A DNA stretch of 45,170 bases from assembly GCA_003151975.1 (NCBI GenBank), contig PLZD01000019.1:1-45170 (forward strand), in the 5' to 3' direction. Under the pieces are notes generated by a model, which saw nothing but the letters and a program-made list of their open reading frames with translations, searched no databases and was not told the origin of the DNA. Below are positions 1 through 6,725 of this stretch, in pieces; position 1 is the first letter of the stretch; the number at the start of each line of letters is the position of its first letter. This DNA comes from Elusimicrobiota bacterium (GTDB lineage: Bacteria; Elusimicrobiota; Elusimicrobia; UBA1565; UBA9628). The position numbers and the translations under genes are program-made.

Positions 1-140
1 GTCCGAAAAAGTGGGAGTCCTATAACTTGCGACCAAGCGGCCCGAAATTGTTCTTCTTTCCCCGCCTTAAGCTTCCAGCGATAAAATGCGATGAACATTC
101 ACCACCTCTTCAAAATACCGCCAGGGTGCGTGGAGGCCGT

Positions 141-401
141 CTATTCATAAATCTCGCGTCTGTGACCGAGGTCGATGACCACAACCAGGAGTTTCTTGTG
201 GATGGTCTCGTAAAGAATCCTATAGCTCCCCATCCGATACGACCATAAGCCGCGCAGCTCCCCGTGCAGGGGTTTGCCCTGGGCAGGATCTTGGGATATA
301 GATTCAAAGGCGTTGAGAAATCTCTGGTAGAGCTTGCGATCCGAGCGGTAGACCTTTTCCAGGTCTTTCCCGGCCTGGCGGCCGAGCTCTACTTTATACA
401 C
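141..401 (-). CDS. RelE/ParE-family toxin
   Basis: An 86-residue basic protein of the RelE/ParE toxin superfamily, which either cleaves mRNA on the ribosome or poisons gyrase. The sequence shows the usual pattern: an N-terminal strand followed by a lysine/arginine-rich helical hairpin, then LHGELRGLWSYRMGSYRILY (about 44-63) and a C-terminal VVVIDLGHRREIY ending that is typical of the family. The length is normal. Translation starts at GTG (399-401), eight bases inside the antitoxin gene, so the two are translationally coupled. The family is clear, but RelE-like versus ParE-like activity cannot be decided by eye. Confidence 0.88.
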   Translation of the reverse strand: MYKVELGRQAGKDLEKVYRSDRKLYQRFLNAFESISQDPAQGKPLHGELRGLWSYRMGSYRILYETIHKKLLVVVIDLGHRREIYE

Positions 402-666
402 CTTCGAGGCGGCTTCGAAGAGCCTTCAGGGAAACGGTTTTTCCGGCCCGGGCTTCCTTCCAAGATTTGCGGATCCGTTTGGCGGCGGTCTTGTCCGAGA
501 GGATCTCGATGGTCTCAAGCAGACCCTCATAATCCTCCGGGCTGATCAGCATCATCACCGGCTGACCGTGCCGGGTGACGATATAGCGATCGAGCTTGGA
601 CTCGATGGCGTCGGCCACATGGGGCAAGCCGGGCCGAAGCGCCTTCAGGGTTATCGTTCTCGTCAT
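394..666 (-). CDS. Phd/YefM-family antitoxin
   Basis: A 90-residue antitoxin that would bind the adjacent toxin and repress its own promoter. The N-terminal half has the Phd/YefM fold signature: a short strand, then a helix, then YIVTRHGQPVMMLISPEDYE (about 28-47), which matches the family's 'vt.nGkpvavlis.edye' core. The C-terminal half is charged and would be the toxin-binding tail. The ATG at 664-666 is preceded by AGGAG at a good distance. It is the first gene of a two-gene operon, with the toxin overlapping its end by eight bases. Regulation by the inverted repeat at 684-705 is inferred. Confidence 0.9.
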   Translation of the reverse strand: MTRTITLKALRPGLPHVADAIESKLDRYIVTRHGQPVMMLISPEDYEGLLETIEILSDKTAAKRIRKSWKEARAGKTVSLKALRSRLEGV

Positions 667-683
667 TGCGGTCTCCTGGGATT

Positions 684-712
684 AGTATACACTCTAAGGT
701 ATACTTTGTCAA
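684..712 (-). promoter_or_regulatory. sigma70-type promoter and operator of the toxin-antitoxin operon
   Basis: On the minus strand TTGACA (707-712) is followed by a 17-base spacer and TATACT (684-689). A perfect 7-bp inverted repeat, AGTATAC (684-690) and GTATACT (699-705), overlaps the -10 and spacer, the usual place for an antitoxin operator. AGGAG and the antitoxin ATG follow directly. Promoter strength looks high. Binding by the antitoxin is inferred. Confidence 0.8.
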
Positions 713-717
713 TCCCC

Positions 718-941
718 GGCTTTGTAAACATTCCGGCGCGGCCGGTAAACGCGAGCCGGGGCAAACGGCGTTTACAAATCCCAAATATGTAAACATCATG
801 GTAAACACTGCGTAAACCGAGAACACGATTTGTGCTACGGAGCGCTTGATGTGGCACGGTTTTGTGCCACGCGTTTACAAATGTTTACGCGTTTAATCGC
901 GTTGTTTACGGGCTTTGTAAACATCAATTAAATGCGTAAAC
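718..941. repeat. Iteron-like cluster of GTAAAC repeats
   Basis: Eleven copies of GTAAAC or its complement lie in about 220 bases: plus orientation at 724, 745, 789, 801, 812, 917 and 936; minus at 770, 873, 883 and 904. Longer repeats are included: GGCTTTGTAAACAT occurs at 718-731 and 911-924, and GCGTTTACAAAT at 769-780 and 871-882. A perfect 7-bp hairpin GTGGCAC/GTGCCAC (851-870) lies in the middle. There is no coding sequence here. It could be a protein-binding array (regulatory or replication iterons) or the end of a mobile element. Confidence 0.75.
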
Positions 942-949
942 CGGCAGCG

Positions 950-1615
950 TCAGGCCGGGATCTTCGTCTTCAAGAATTCCCGGATCGCCGCGATCGTTTG
1001 GGCCTGGTGCGTCAGCGTGAACGCGTGGCCGGCTTCCTTTAGTACTAGGCCGGGCTCGGCGCAGTCCAAGGGGATGACGCGATCTCGGTCGCCGTGGATG
1101 GAGAGCACCGGGCAATCCAAGCGTTCGACTCCATTCCAAGTCACGACCATGCGTCCAAATCCTCTAATCTGGCCGGCAGGACAGTCCTCGGCCATGGCGA
1201 CCAGGATTTGCTCCGCCTCGGGAGTGACCGGCGCGTACCTCCAGCGCACGAACGGGCGCCAGGAACGCAGCCTTAAAATTCCGTCGGGGATGAATTTGCC
1301 GAGCTTCTCGAAGATTCTGTAGGAACGGGGCAGGCCCGAAGTATTAAGACAGCTGCCGAGCAGGACGACGCCGGCGGCGCCGCGCTGGCGGGCGATTTCC
1401 GCGGCGAGCATGCCGCCGAAGGAGGTTCCGCCGAGGATGTCGGAGGGCTTGGCGCCGGTCAGGTCGGCGACTCTGGCGGCGTATGCGGGAAGGGTTTCAT
1501 TGGCGCGGGGCTCGAGATGTTCGGGAGTGACGATTTCGAGTTCTGGGATTTCGATTGGGCGCGTGAGGCGGCTGTCGCCGCCCATGCCGCTGAAGAGGAT
1601 GAGGCGGGGTTTCAT
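950..1615 (-). CDS. Alpha/beta-hydrolase fold protein
   Basis: A 221-residue alpha/beta hydrolase of unknown substrate. The nucleophile elbow is GGTSFGG (Ser at about 65). The acid sits in SIHGDRDRVIP near 173-183, and the catalytic His in EAGHAFTLTH near 195-204. The fold is compact, with a small lid. The start is ATG at 1613-1615; a TTG one codon upstream is less likely. The gene begins 27 bases after an attC-type heptamer at 1642-1648. A fragment of a second copy of its 5' end is present at 4825-4864. Esterase or lipase activity is likely but not specified by the sequence. Confidence 0.82.
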   Translation of the reverse strand: MKPRLILFSGMGGDSRLTRPIEIPELEIVTPEHLEPRANETLPAYAARVADLTGAKPSDILGGTSFGGMLAAEIARQRGAAGVVLLGSCLNTSGLPRSYRIFEKLGKFIPDGILRLRSWRPFVRWRYAPVTPEAEQILVAMAEDCPAGQIRGFGRMVVTWNGVERLDCPVLSIHGDRDRVIPLDCAEPGLVLKEAGHAFTLTHQAQTIAAIREFLKTKIPA

Positions 1616-1650
1616 CAATTGCGCCGTCAGTAGAAACGTGTGTTAGGCCG

Positions 1651-2265
1651 TCACTTCTTGGAGTTCAATTTTGCCTGCACCAGAACAAGTCGGACTCCGA
1701 TTCCCCTCATTGTTTTACGGACCGCATCTTCTTGTTCATCAAATTTCTTGCGCGGTTGGCCTCGGAATCCACAAACCCCAATAACCTCATCATGAATAGC
1801 AGCGGCCAGAGCGCACTGACCGATGAACCGTTGGAACTCTCCATTCGGCCCCTTCCCCGATGAGAACGCCAGCCATTTAACCTCGACGGCTAAAATCTTT
1901 CCCTCTCGGTCCTTGGCGACGAGGTCAAAGTTATTCCGAGTCCCAAACGCGTTCACGGCAGACCAGCCCTTGCTCTCTTTCCAACATCTTGGGCAACCCT
2001 TGACTCTGCTGGAGGGGTCGGCCCCACCGCATCCGGCACCACACATCTCTCTTTTCTTCGCGGGATGGACGGAAACGCAGATTTCTGGGTGCGCCTGAGA
2101 TAATTCCCACGCCGGATCAATGACGTGATTCCGCTCGAACTCCGCCTCCCTCTTCAGTTGCGCGCTTGGGACCTCCTCTTTAAGCCGCTTCTCGAGTGCA
2201 TTGGCGAAATCATGAATGTTCATTTGCGGTCCCGCCGCGATCTCACTAGTCAGGTTGCGATTCAT
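1651..2265 (-). CDS. PD-(D/E)XK nuclease-like protein with zinc finger
   Basis: A 204-residue protein not recognised as a named family. It shows a zinc-binding pattern, C75-x3-C79 and C91-x2-C94, followed by a PD-(D/E)XK-type core: NFDLVA (D114) and LAVEVKW (E128, K130). A helix with FIGQCALA (Q150) follows, where a conserved Gln often sits. This layout fits a restriction-like or repair-like nuclease. The ATG at 2263-2265 overlaps the preceding gene by 20 bases; an internal ATG at 2223 is an alternative start. It ends two bases before a GCCTAAC heptamer (complement of 1642-1648), as cassette genes do. The substrate is unknown. Confidence 0.7.
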   Translation of the reverse strand: MNRNLTSEIAAGPQMNIHDFANALEKRLKEEVPSAQLKREAEFERNHVIDPAWELSQAHPEICVSVHPAKKREMCGAGCGGADPSSRVKGCPRCWKESKGWSAVNAFGTRNNFDLVAKDREGKILAVEVKWLAFSSGKGPNGEFQRFIGQCALAAAIHDEVIGVCGFRGQPRKKFDEQEDAVRKTMRGIGVRLVLVQAKLNSKK

Positions 2266-2797
2266 GAAATTGCCAGTTGTCCTCGTAATCCTCTACAGCT
2301 GGGGTCGTGACTTTGTACGCCTCCCCCTTTCTTCCAATCCGGAACATTCGCATTGAGATGTCCGGATGCGACTTACCCTCTTCTGCCAACCAGAGCTTAT
2401 GCTGAGCCCGCACATAATCCGCAACCACCTTGCTGGGCACGATGAAAAACCTGGCGTTCTTCGTCTCTAGCCCAATCATCACAAAGCAGTACCAGAGATT
2501 GGGCCGAACAATAGATTCATGTTTTTCGTTCATGATCCAGCCCCCAACTATCCGGCCAAATAATTTTGACGCAGTATCCTTGTCTTTCTTCCGGGAGTCC
2601 AGATTGGTTTTTACTTCGATCTGATAGAATTTCCCATTGCGCGGGTCAGAAGCAAGGATGTCCACGCTTTTGGTTCGCCCCAGGGTCATATTGGCGTCGT
2701 ATCCCCAAAGAGCGAGACGCGATAGTGCTGCAAATTCTCCGGCGAGAGCCACCGAGTTGGGCGAGATTCTGGTCCGCTGTTCTTCTTTCTGTTTCAC
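2246..2797 (-). CDS. PD-(D/E)XK nuclease-like protein
   Basis: A 183-residue protein with a compact PD-(D/E)XK core. An N-terminal helix carries GEFAALSRLALWGYDA (E21), followed by KSVDILA (D46) and YQIEVKTN (E61, K63), the classic order of catalytic residues in restriction-type and Holliday-resolvase-like nucleases. The C-terminal half is an unassigned alpha/beta region. It starts with GTG at 2795-2797, overlapping the stop of the upstream gene by four bases (GTGA), and its end overlaps the next gene, so 3210-1651 is one operon. Whether it cuts DNA and which DNA is unknown. Confidence 0.75.
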   Translation of the reverse strand: MKQKEEQRTRISPNSVALAGEFAALSRLALWGYDANMTLGRTKSVDILASDPRNGKFYQIEVKTNLDSRKKDKDTASKLFGRIVGGWIMNEKHESIVRPNLWYCFVMIGLETKNARFFIVPSKVVADYVRAQHKLWLAEEGKSHPDISMRMFRIGRKGEAYKVTTPAVEDYEDNWQFHESQPD

Positions 2798-3210
2798 TCG
2801 ACCTCAACCTTGATGAAATTGGGGTTGTAGCCTTCGAACTCGACGTGGCTTGGTGTGGCGCGCAATCCTGTCAGAAATTTCCGAAGTCCGTTCCAGGTCT
2901 TATCGTTAAGCTGTCCCGGAGGTTGGATCCTGACTTGGAATTCTCTTTTCTCCCTCGGCCGCAGAAGGCTGCGAGCCTTATTGTCATCCAATTGCGTTTT
3001 CTCCCCAGACGCATCGACTATATACTGCGTGTCGTCGAAAAGAGGCTTCTTGTCCTTGTTGTAAAAGAAAAAGGTGACCCCCAGGAGGGCAACTGGCTTT
3101 TCGCCCACATTTTCCACCCGGCCCGAAATCTGTATTCGTTCTCCGGCGGCACCCTCCGAGATCACCTTTGTTGAAACCAGGCTTACGGCGACCGCATCAA
3201 TGCTTAACAT
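2794..3210 (-). CDS. Unknown protein with beta-sandwich-like domain
   Basis: A 138-residue protein not recognised. It contains IQISGRVENVGEKPVALLGVTFFF, a pattern typical of small immunoglobulin-like sandwich domains (compare FxLYD-type domains) in which a residue N-x-G-x-x-P turn separates two strands. There is no obvious signal peptide. The start is taken as ATG at 3208-3210 because GGAGG lies nine bases upstream; a TTG start eleven codons earlier is possible. It is the first gene of the three-gene operon with the two nuclease-like proteins. A role as partner or sensor of those nucleases is only inferred from position. Confidence 0.6.
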   Translation of the reverse strand: MLSIDAVAVSLVSTKVISEGAAGERIQISGRVENVGEKPVALLGVTFFFYNKDKKPLFDDTQYIVDASGEKTQLDDNKARSLLRPREKREFQVRIQPPGQLNDKTWNGLRKFLTGLRATPSHVEFEGYNPNFIKVEVE

Positions 3211-3342
3211 GGTTGCCAACCTCCGGGCAAACAACAATATCAATTACCTAAGTTTCCGAGTTCTAACGCATACGCTGCGCGTCCGACAACTACTGGCCAA
3301 ACGAATAAACGGCGGCCCGCACGGGCCCATGGGCACGCATCA

Positions 3343-4134
3343 TCAATTCGATCTCCGATTCTGTGCCATAATTTGCCGGGTCATCCGTATGACTACTGAA
3401 GGATCTTCCATAGATCTCAGGAGTTCCACGCCGTCGACCAGGTTTAAAATGATAAAGGCGAATTGCGAATCGTTCTGTTTCGCGGTAATCCCATGGCGGT
3501 AGAAGAGATGAATCGTGAAGTAGCTCATACCTCCGCCATGCTGCTTTTGAGTTTCCTTGAGGCCCGCCAATTCAGCATTAAGGTCTACGTTCAGCTTATA
3601 TTCCTGCCCAACATCCAGTTGGGGAATCGTCGCGGTCGGGAGGGTGCGGTGCCCCCCCAGTTCAAAAGCTTCGTTGGAGCTTAACGAATAAAGAACGCTC
3701 GCAGTCCAGACTTGAATTTCGCTGGCAGGCACTCTGCCAGCATTTCGGATGAGGAACGTTGCCTGTCCATGGTTTAGGGACTTGTCCGGAGAAATGACGG
3801 CAATCACGGGCTCCACGTTGGCAAGAAAGAGGGCGCGCGATGTGCAAGCATAATAAATGCTCGTCGCGGTCATCACGATGGTGGCAAGAGTAATCCAGCG
3901 CTGCCATTTGACGAGGTTTTGCTGCTCGCGCAGGATCTCCTGATGCGACTTCTCCTGACCGGCTACGAGTTCATCGTGAGCAGTCACCTGCGCGGAGATA
4001 AGCCGATTAGTGCTAATCAGCTGTGCAGCGACGAGGCGTGCGGTGTCGCTCGTCCGATTTGATTCACATTTGCTGAGAGCCTCGGCGAGGTCGGCGACTT
4101 CTTTTGGGTCAAGCTTATCGGGCAAATCGCTCAT
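3343..4134 (-). CDS. Unknown membrane-anchored protein with coiled coil and beta domain
   Basis: A 263-residue protein not recognised. Residues 10-75 form a long charged helix with repeated AQ-x-L/V units (LVAAQLISTNRLISAQVTAH and following), followed by one membrane segment at about 80-97. The C-terminal part is beta-rich and holds FLIRNAGRVPASEIQVW (128-143), the same N-x-G-x-x-P-A turn as in the two neighbouring proteins. The start is ATG at 4132-4134; the longer reading frame has no better start. It lies 25 bases downstream of the next gene on the same strand, so the two are probably cotranscribed. Confidence 0.62.
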   Translation of the reverse strand: MSDLPDKLDPKEVADLAEALSKCESNRTSDTARLVAAQLISTNRLISAQVTAHDELVAGQEKSHQEILREQQNLVKWQRWITLATIVMTATSIYYACTSRALFLANVEPVIAVISPDKSLNHGQATFLIRNAGRVPASEIQVWTASVLYSLSSNEAFELGGHRTLPTATIPQLDVGQEYKLNVDLNAELAGLKETQKQHGGGMSYFTIHLFYRHGITAKQNDSQFAFIILNLVDGVELLRSMEDPSVVIRMTRQIMAQNRRSN

Positions 4135-4159
4135 GTCAGTTCCAATTTGCCATTCCAAT

Positions 4160-4642
4160 TCAAAGCGTGAATGAATAATCAGCGCTATTTTTCGAACCGT
4201 CCGAATTCGTCCAGCTGACGCGAGTATGAAAAACCGGTGGGCTACCAAGCGTAACGGCCGCCAGTAAAGAGATTTCCGCTCCTGGCTGAAGCATCCGAAA
4301 TGGGAAGACCTCCTTCACTTGACCTGGGATGAGCGGCGATCTCGCGCAATCAACCATTTCGAAGCCGACGTCTATTGCCGGACTGGAACCCGTATTCCTC
4401 AAATAGAACTTCCAGCCGTCGCTTGATTGAGAGAATTTCGCGACGACACGGGTTCGATGAGCGGCATCATCCTCTGCCTTTAGACGCTCAAGTTGCTTCT
4501 TACTCAGTTCCTCCGTGATTCTCCTGAGATCCCGTTGGTCTTCGTCGAGCCTTCTTGACCGAATGAGGGTGACAACTGAAATGACAAGAGCAATAACCGA
4601 CGAGAGAGCCGCGATCATTTGTGGATAGGAAAGCTCTCTCAT
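4160..4642 (-). CDS. Unknown single-span membrane protein
   Basis: A 160-residue protein not recognised. One N-terminal membrane helix (about 8-27) is followed by a charged helical stretch (28-62) and a beta-rich C-terminal domain with FYLRNTGSSPAIDVGFEM (79-96). This motif resembles the ones in the two genes downstream, suggesting related folds. The ATG at 4640-4642 lies about 100 bases below an extended -10 promoter (4746-4754). The protein is the same architecture as the 263-residue neighbour in miniature: membrane anchor, coiled helix, sandwich domain. Confidence 0.6.
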   Translation of the reverse strand: MRELSYPQMIAALSSVIALVISVVTLIRSRRLDEDQRDLRRITEELSKKQLERLKAEDDAAHRTRVVAKFSQSSDGWKFYLRNTGSSPAIDVGFEMVDCARSPLIPGQVKEVFPFRMLQPGAEISLLAAVTLGSPPVFHTRVSWTNSDGSKNSADYSFTL

Positions 4643-4745
4643 TTAAATTCGTTCCCTACGTCGCCCGAACTCCTGGATATGCCGGCAAGCAGAGAATGCG
4701 GCGTGCTCTGTTTCACCAATCGAATTGCATCGGGAAATCCTGGAT

Positions 4746-4754
4746 ATTATACCA
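4746..4754 (-). promoter_or_regulatory. Candidate extended -10 promoter
   Basis: On the minus strand TGGTATAAT (the extended -10 pattern TGnTATAAT) lies about 100 bases upstream of the 160-residue membrane protein gene. No good -35 is seen, as expected for an extended -10 promoter. It sits just downstream of the chimeric mini-ORF and could drive the run of genes from 4642 to 1651. Confidence 0.45.
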
Positions 4755-4804
4755 CGGCAAGTCAGACCGACGAGGAGACTACAATAAAGATAGGAAAGCC
4801 CGTC

Positions 4805-4864
4805 TCAGCCGTACTTGTACTTCACGCCCATGCCACTGAAGAGGATGAGGCGCTGGCGGTTCAT
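4805..4864 (-). pseudogene. Chimeric 19-codon scar: hydrolase 5' end fused to fixX 3' end
   Basis: On the minus strand ATG (4862-4864) opens a 19-codon frame, MNRQRLILFSGMGVKYKYG. Its first part matches the start of the hydrolase at 1615 (MKPRLILFSGMGG). Its last part matches the end of FixX (GMGVKYKYG), with 30 of 30 bases identical between 4805-4834 and 6726-6755. The join lies within CGCCCATGCC, a 10-bp sequence shared by both parent genes (1579-1588 and 6746-6755). This is a recombination scar rather than a working gene. Gene order at the join fits a tandem duplication of the fixX-to-hydrolase interval followed by divergence. Confidence 0.8.
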
Positions 4865-4885
4865 CAAGTGCCATGTCAATCGCAG

Positions 4886-4984
4886 GGGTAACGCTGCCTC
4901 TGAGCTGCGGTGGTTATAAAGATTCTTGCGTCTGGTGTTCTCGCAAACCTTTCTCCTGGCCACCGCCAGCTCAAGCGGTTAGTT
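4886..4984 (-). repeat. attC-like imperfect palindrome 2
   Basis: The arms are GTTACCC...at 4886-4892 and AACTAAC at 4978-4984 on the minus strand, with a long inner stem: GAGCTGGCGGTGG against CCACCGCAGCTC, which leaves one bulged G. TAACCGCT pairs with AGCGTTA, again with one extra base. The stop codon of the 229-residue gene (4979-4981) lies inside the outer arm. Bulged stems, TAAC/GTTA ends and overlap with a stop codon are hallmarks of integron attC sites. The loop is long (about 46 bases) and carries a small inner hairpin. Confidence 0.6.
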
Positions 4985-5668
4985 AGCCGGCCGCCCAATA
5001 TTCTTTCGTGCTTCTGATTCTGCCTCAGCTTGGCGTGCGAGGCCTTCTGGAATTGCTAACCGATAAACAGAGAGCACCGCCGTCTTCTCGTTCAGACGCT
5101 TAACCGTAGCCTCGAACTCCTTGAATGGATTCGTCGGTTGCTCCGCAAAGAGGACGATCCATGCAAAGATAACCTTTGACGCGAGCTCCGAAGCATAGAG
5201 GAGTTCGCCGTCATAATTGATTAGCAGTCGGGCATCGTGAATGGGATCGGAAGCCGACGACTGAGGACCACGCTTCACCGCATGTAGCACAACGGAATGA
5301 GTCCGGGTACTTAAGACCCCCTTGCCGTGTGTGCCGTGTTTCACCGAGTTCACGAAGCTCGCAATGACCTTGAAAGGTTTTGACTGGCTTACGGCTTTTA
5401 ATGAGTCGAGCGCGATGCCTTGAGCCGTAAAGTATCTTTCAACACCCTCTCTAAGATGAAATATCTCAGATAGAGTATTTTCGTCATCCAAGCTTAACCG
5501 CTGAAGGGCAGCTTGAAAATCCTTCGCCTGCGAAGACTTTGGATCAAAGTCTGAACCACGAAATAGCGATAACCGCCTGCGATGCGAGTCACGTTGTTCC
5601 AAATAGAATGCGATCTTTGCCAGCCGTTCTTTAACTTCCGCCGAATATTGTTCTTCGGGATCGATCAT
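4979..5668 (-). CDS. Unknown cassette protein
   Basis: A 229-residue soluble protein not recognised. It is mostly helical with no signal peptide or membrane segment. The middle holds FKVIASFVNSVKHGTHGKGV (about 99-118) and then a probable beta region, RTHSVVLHAVKRG and ARLLINYDGELLYASEL. It begins ATG at 5666-5668, only eight bases after the terminal heptamer of one attC-like site, and its stop lies in the next attC-like site. The gene therefore fills a typical single-gene cassette. Its function is unknown. Confidence 0.65.
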   Translation of the reverse strand: MIDPEEQYSAEVKERLAKIAFYLEQRDSHRRRLSLFRGSDFDPKSSQAKDFQAALQRLSLDDENTLSEIFHLREGVERYFTAQGIALDSLKAVSQSKPFKVIASFVNSVKHGTHGKGVLSTRTHSVVLHAVKRGPQSSASDPIHDARLLINYDGELLYASELASKVIFAWIVLFAEQPTNPFKEFEATVKRLNEKTAVLSVYRLAIPEGLARQAEAESEARKNIGRPAN

Positions 5669-5675
5669 ATTGTTC

Positions 5676-5753
5676 TGCTAACACATCCGCTGTAATGCCG
5701 GCCAATTGCTGATGCGAGAGTGGCTGCCGGTCAGTACAAGCGCATGGTTAGGC
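5676..5753 (-). repeat. attC-like imperfect palindrome 1
   Basis: On the minus strand it begins GCCTAAC (5747-5753), which contains the TAA stop of the 254-residue gene, and ends GTTAGCA (5676-5682). Folded, CTAAC-CAT-GCGCT-TGTACTGACCGGC pairs with the opposite arm (CTAACACATCCGCT, GTAATGCCGGC in complement) over some 25 base pairs with several single-base bulges. The 78-base length and unpaired bases fit integron attC sites well. Confidence 0.7.
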
Positions 5754-6512
5754 GTCACCGCGCTCACCTAAATTTAGGTCCTTGAAACGAATAAAGCGCA
5801 GTTCGATGCTGGCTGGGCACTTCTCGGTTCGTCTCCGCCAGGAAGACTCGATGCGGGCCAATTCTTTATCGTCAAAATGATAAACGATAGCGAGAATCAA
5901 TTTGAAATCAGGTCCCATTTCTTTCCAAGCTAGTACAGCGTTATACAAGACGCGATCGAGAAACATGCTCGCGGGATAGCGGAGGCTCTTGATTTCGAGG
6001 AATGTGAATTTCCCATTTGAATCAAAAGCTGCATCGAAGCTAACACCCGAATTGCCTATGCCTACATCTCTGTGCAGCGTAGTGCTTCCGAGTTCCTTTT
6101 GAAAAAGTGAGATCACACTTGTCTCGGTCTTCTGGAGTTCAAGCATTCTCCGCTGGATCGCTTGTTGTTCTGTCGCCGTAGATGCGGGGGCCCTCTGAGG
6201 AGGTTCCGGGAGTGCCTCCTGAGCCTCTCTTTCCAGTTTTTTCTCACGTTCCTCTGGCGACAAAGTGCGCAGAAAGGACTTGTCGTCTTTGTAATCACTC
6301 GGCGCGTAAAGTTTCCCATGATGCCTCGCTACGAGACAATAGAACGCTCCCAACACAATGACAGGGAAGACAACGATAAAGATGATAATGGGCCAACGCT
6401 CTGCAGGCGTCAATGTGCTGGCGGTACTACCGAGCAAGAGATTCGCGAAGCCGTAGATGAGAGAGATGAACAGTCCAATGATGCCGATTGGATTTCTAAC
6501 TAAATCTTTCAT
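5748..6512 (-). CDS. Two-span membrane protein with PD-(D/E)XK nuclease-like domain
   Basis: A 254-residue protein. Two membrane segments (about 9-29 and 41-61) are followed by a charged, proline-rich linker (70-115) and a helix. The C-terminal domain shows the PD-(D/E)XK order VSFDAAF (D160) and FTFLEIKSLRYP (E173, K175) with a following helix. Membrane-tethered restriction-like domains are unusual. Cutting activity is inferred from the motif only. The gene starts 15 bases after a GTTAGGC heptamer (6528-6534) and stops within an attC-like site, so it forms a cassette with a very short leader. Confidence 0.7.
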   Translation of the reverse strand: MKDLVRNPIGIIGLFISLIYGFANLLLGSTASTLTPAERWPIIIFIVVFPVIVLGAFYCLVARHHGKLYAPSDYKDDKSFLRTLSPEEREKKLEREAQEALPEPPQRAPASTATEQQAIQRRMLELQKTETSVISLFQKELGSTTLHRDVGIGNSGVSFDAAFDSNGKFTFLEIKSLRYPASMFLDRVLYNAVLAWKEMGPDFKLILAIVYHFDDKELARIESSWRRRTEKCPASIELRFIRFKDLNLGERGDA

Positions 6513-6587
6513 TTAAGCTCCAAGTGCGCCTAACGTACGAATGTACGGTTCCGTGTAGAACGACTTGCCGGAGTCATCCATCACCGA

Positions 6588-6593
6588 ATTATA
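6588..6593 (-). promoter_or_regulatory. Candidate -10 element ahead of the cassette genes
   Basis: TATAAT on the minus strand lies about 75 bases upstream of the 254-residue membrane nuclease-like gene and about 55 bases upstream of the GTTAGGC heptamer. The best -35 at 17 bases is only TGGCGA. It occupies the place expected for an outward promoter driving a cassette array. Support is weak. Confidence 0.35.
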
Positions 6594-6725
6594 CAGTGGA
6601 TATCAGGATTTCGCCATACAATCAATCGAGGACCACCACCTGGAAAAGCCGAGATCATTCCCGGGTTGCAAGGATGAAGGCGGGGCCGAACATATCCGCC
6701 GCGCGGCGGCTATTAAAGGAAGGGC

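Larger units (their letters stand above)
1642..6534 (-). mobile_element. Probable integron-type gene-cassette island (no integrase seen)
   Basis: This stretch is visibly poorer in GC than its flanks and carries only minus-strand genes of unknown or nuclease-like type. Two imperfect palindromes (4886-4984 and 5676-5753) overlap stop codons and have bulged stems, as integron attC sites do. GTTAGGC-type heptamers also occur at 6528-6534 and 1642-1648. No intI gene is in the window, so this would be a cluster of attC sites lacking an integrase. The part from about 3343 to 4642 has no clear attC, so its membership is uncertain. Confidence 0.5.

Noticed and set aside
3211-3342. GTTAGAA at about 3268 between two island genes as a further attC site.
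   Set aside because: No matching TAAC arm and no paired stem could be found nearby.
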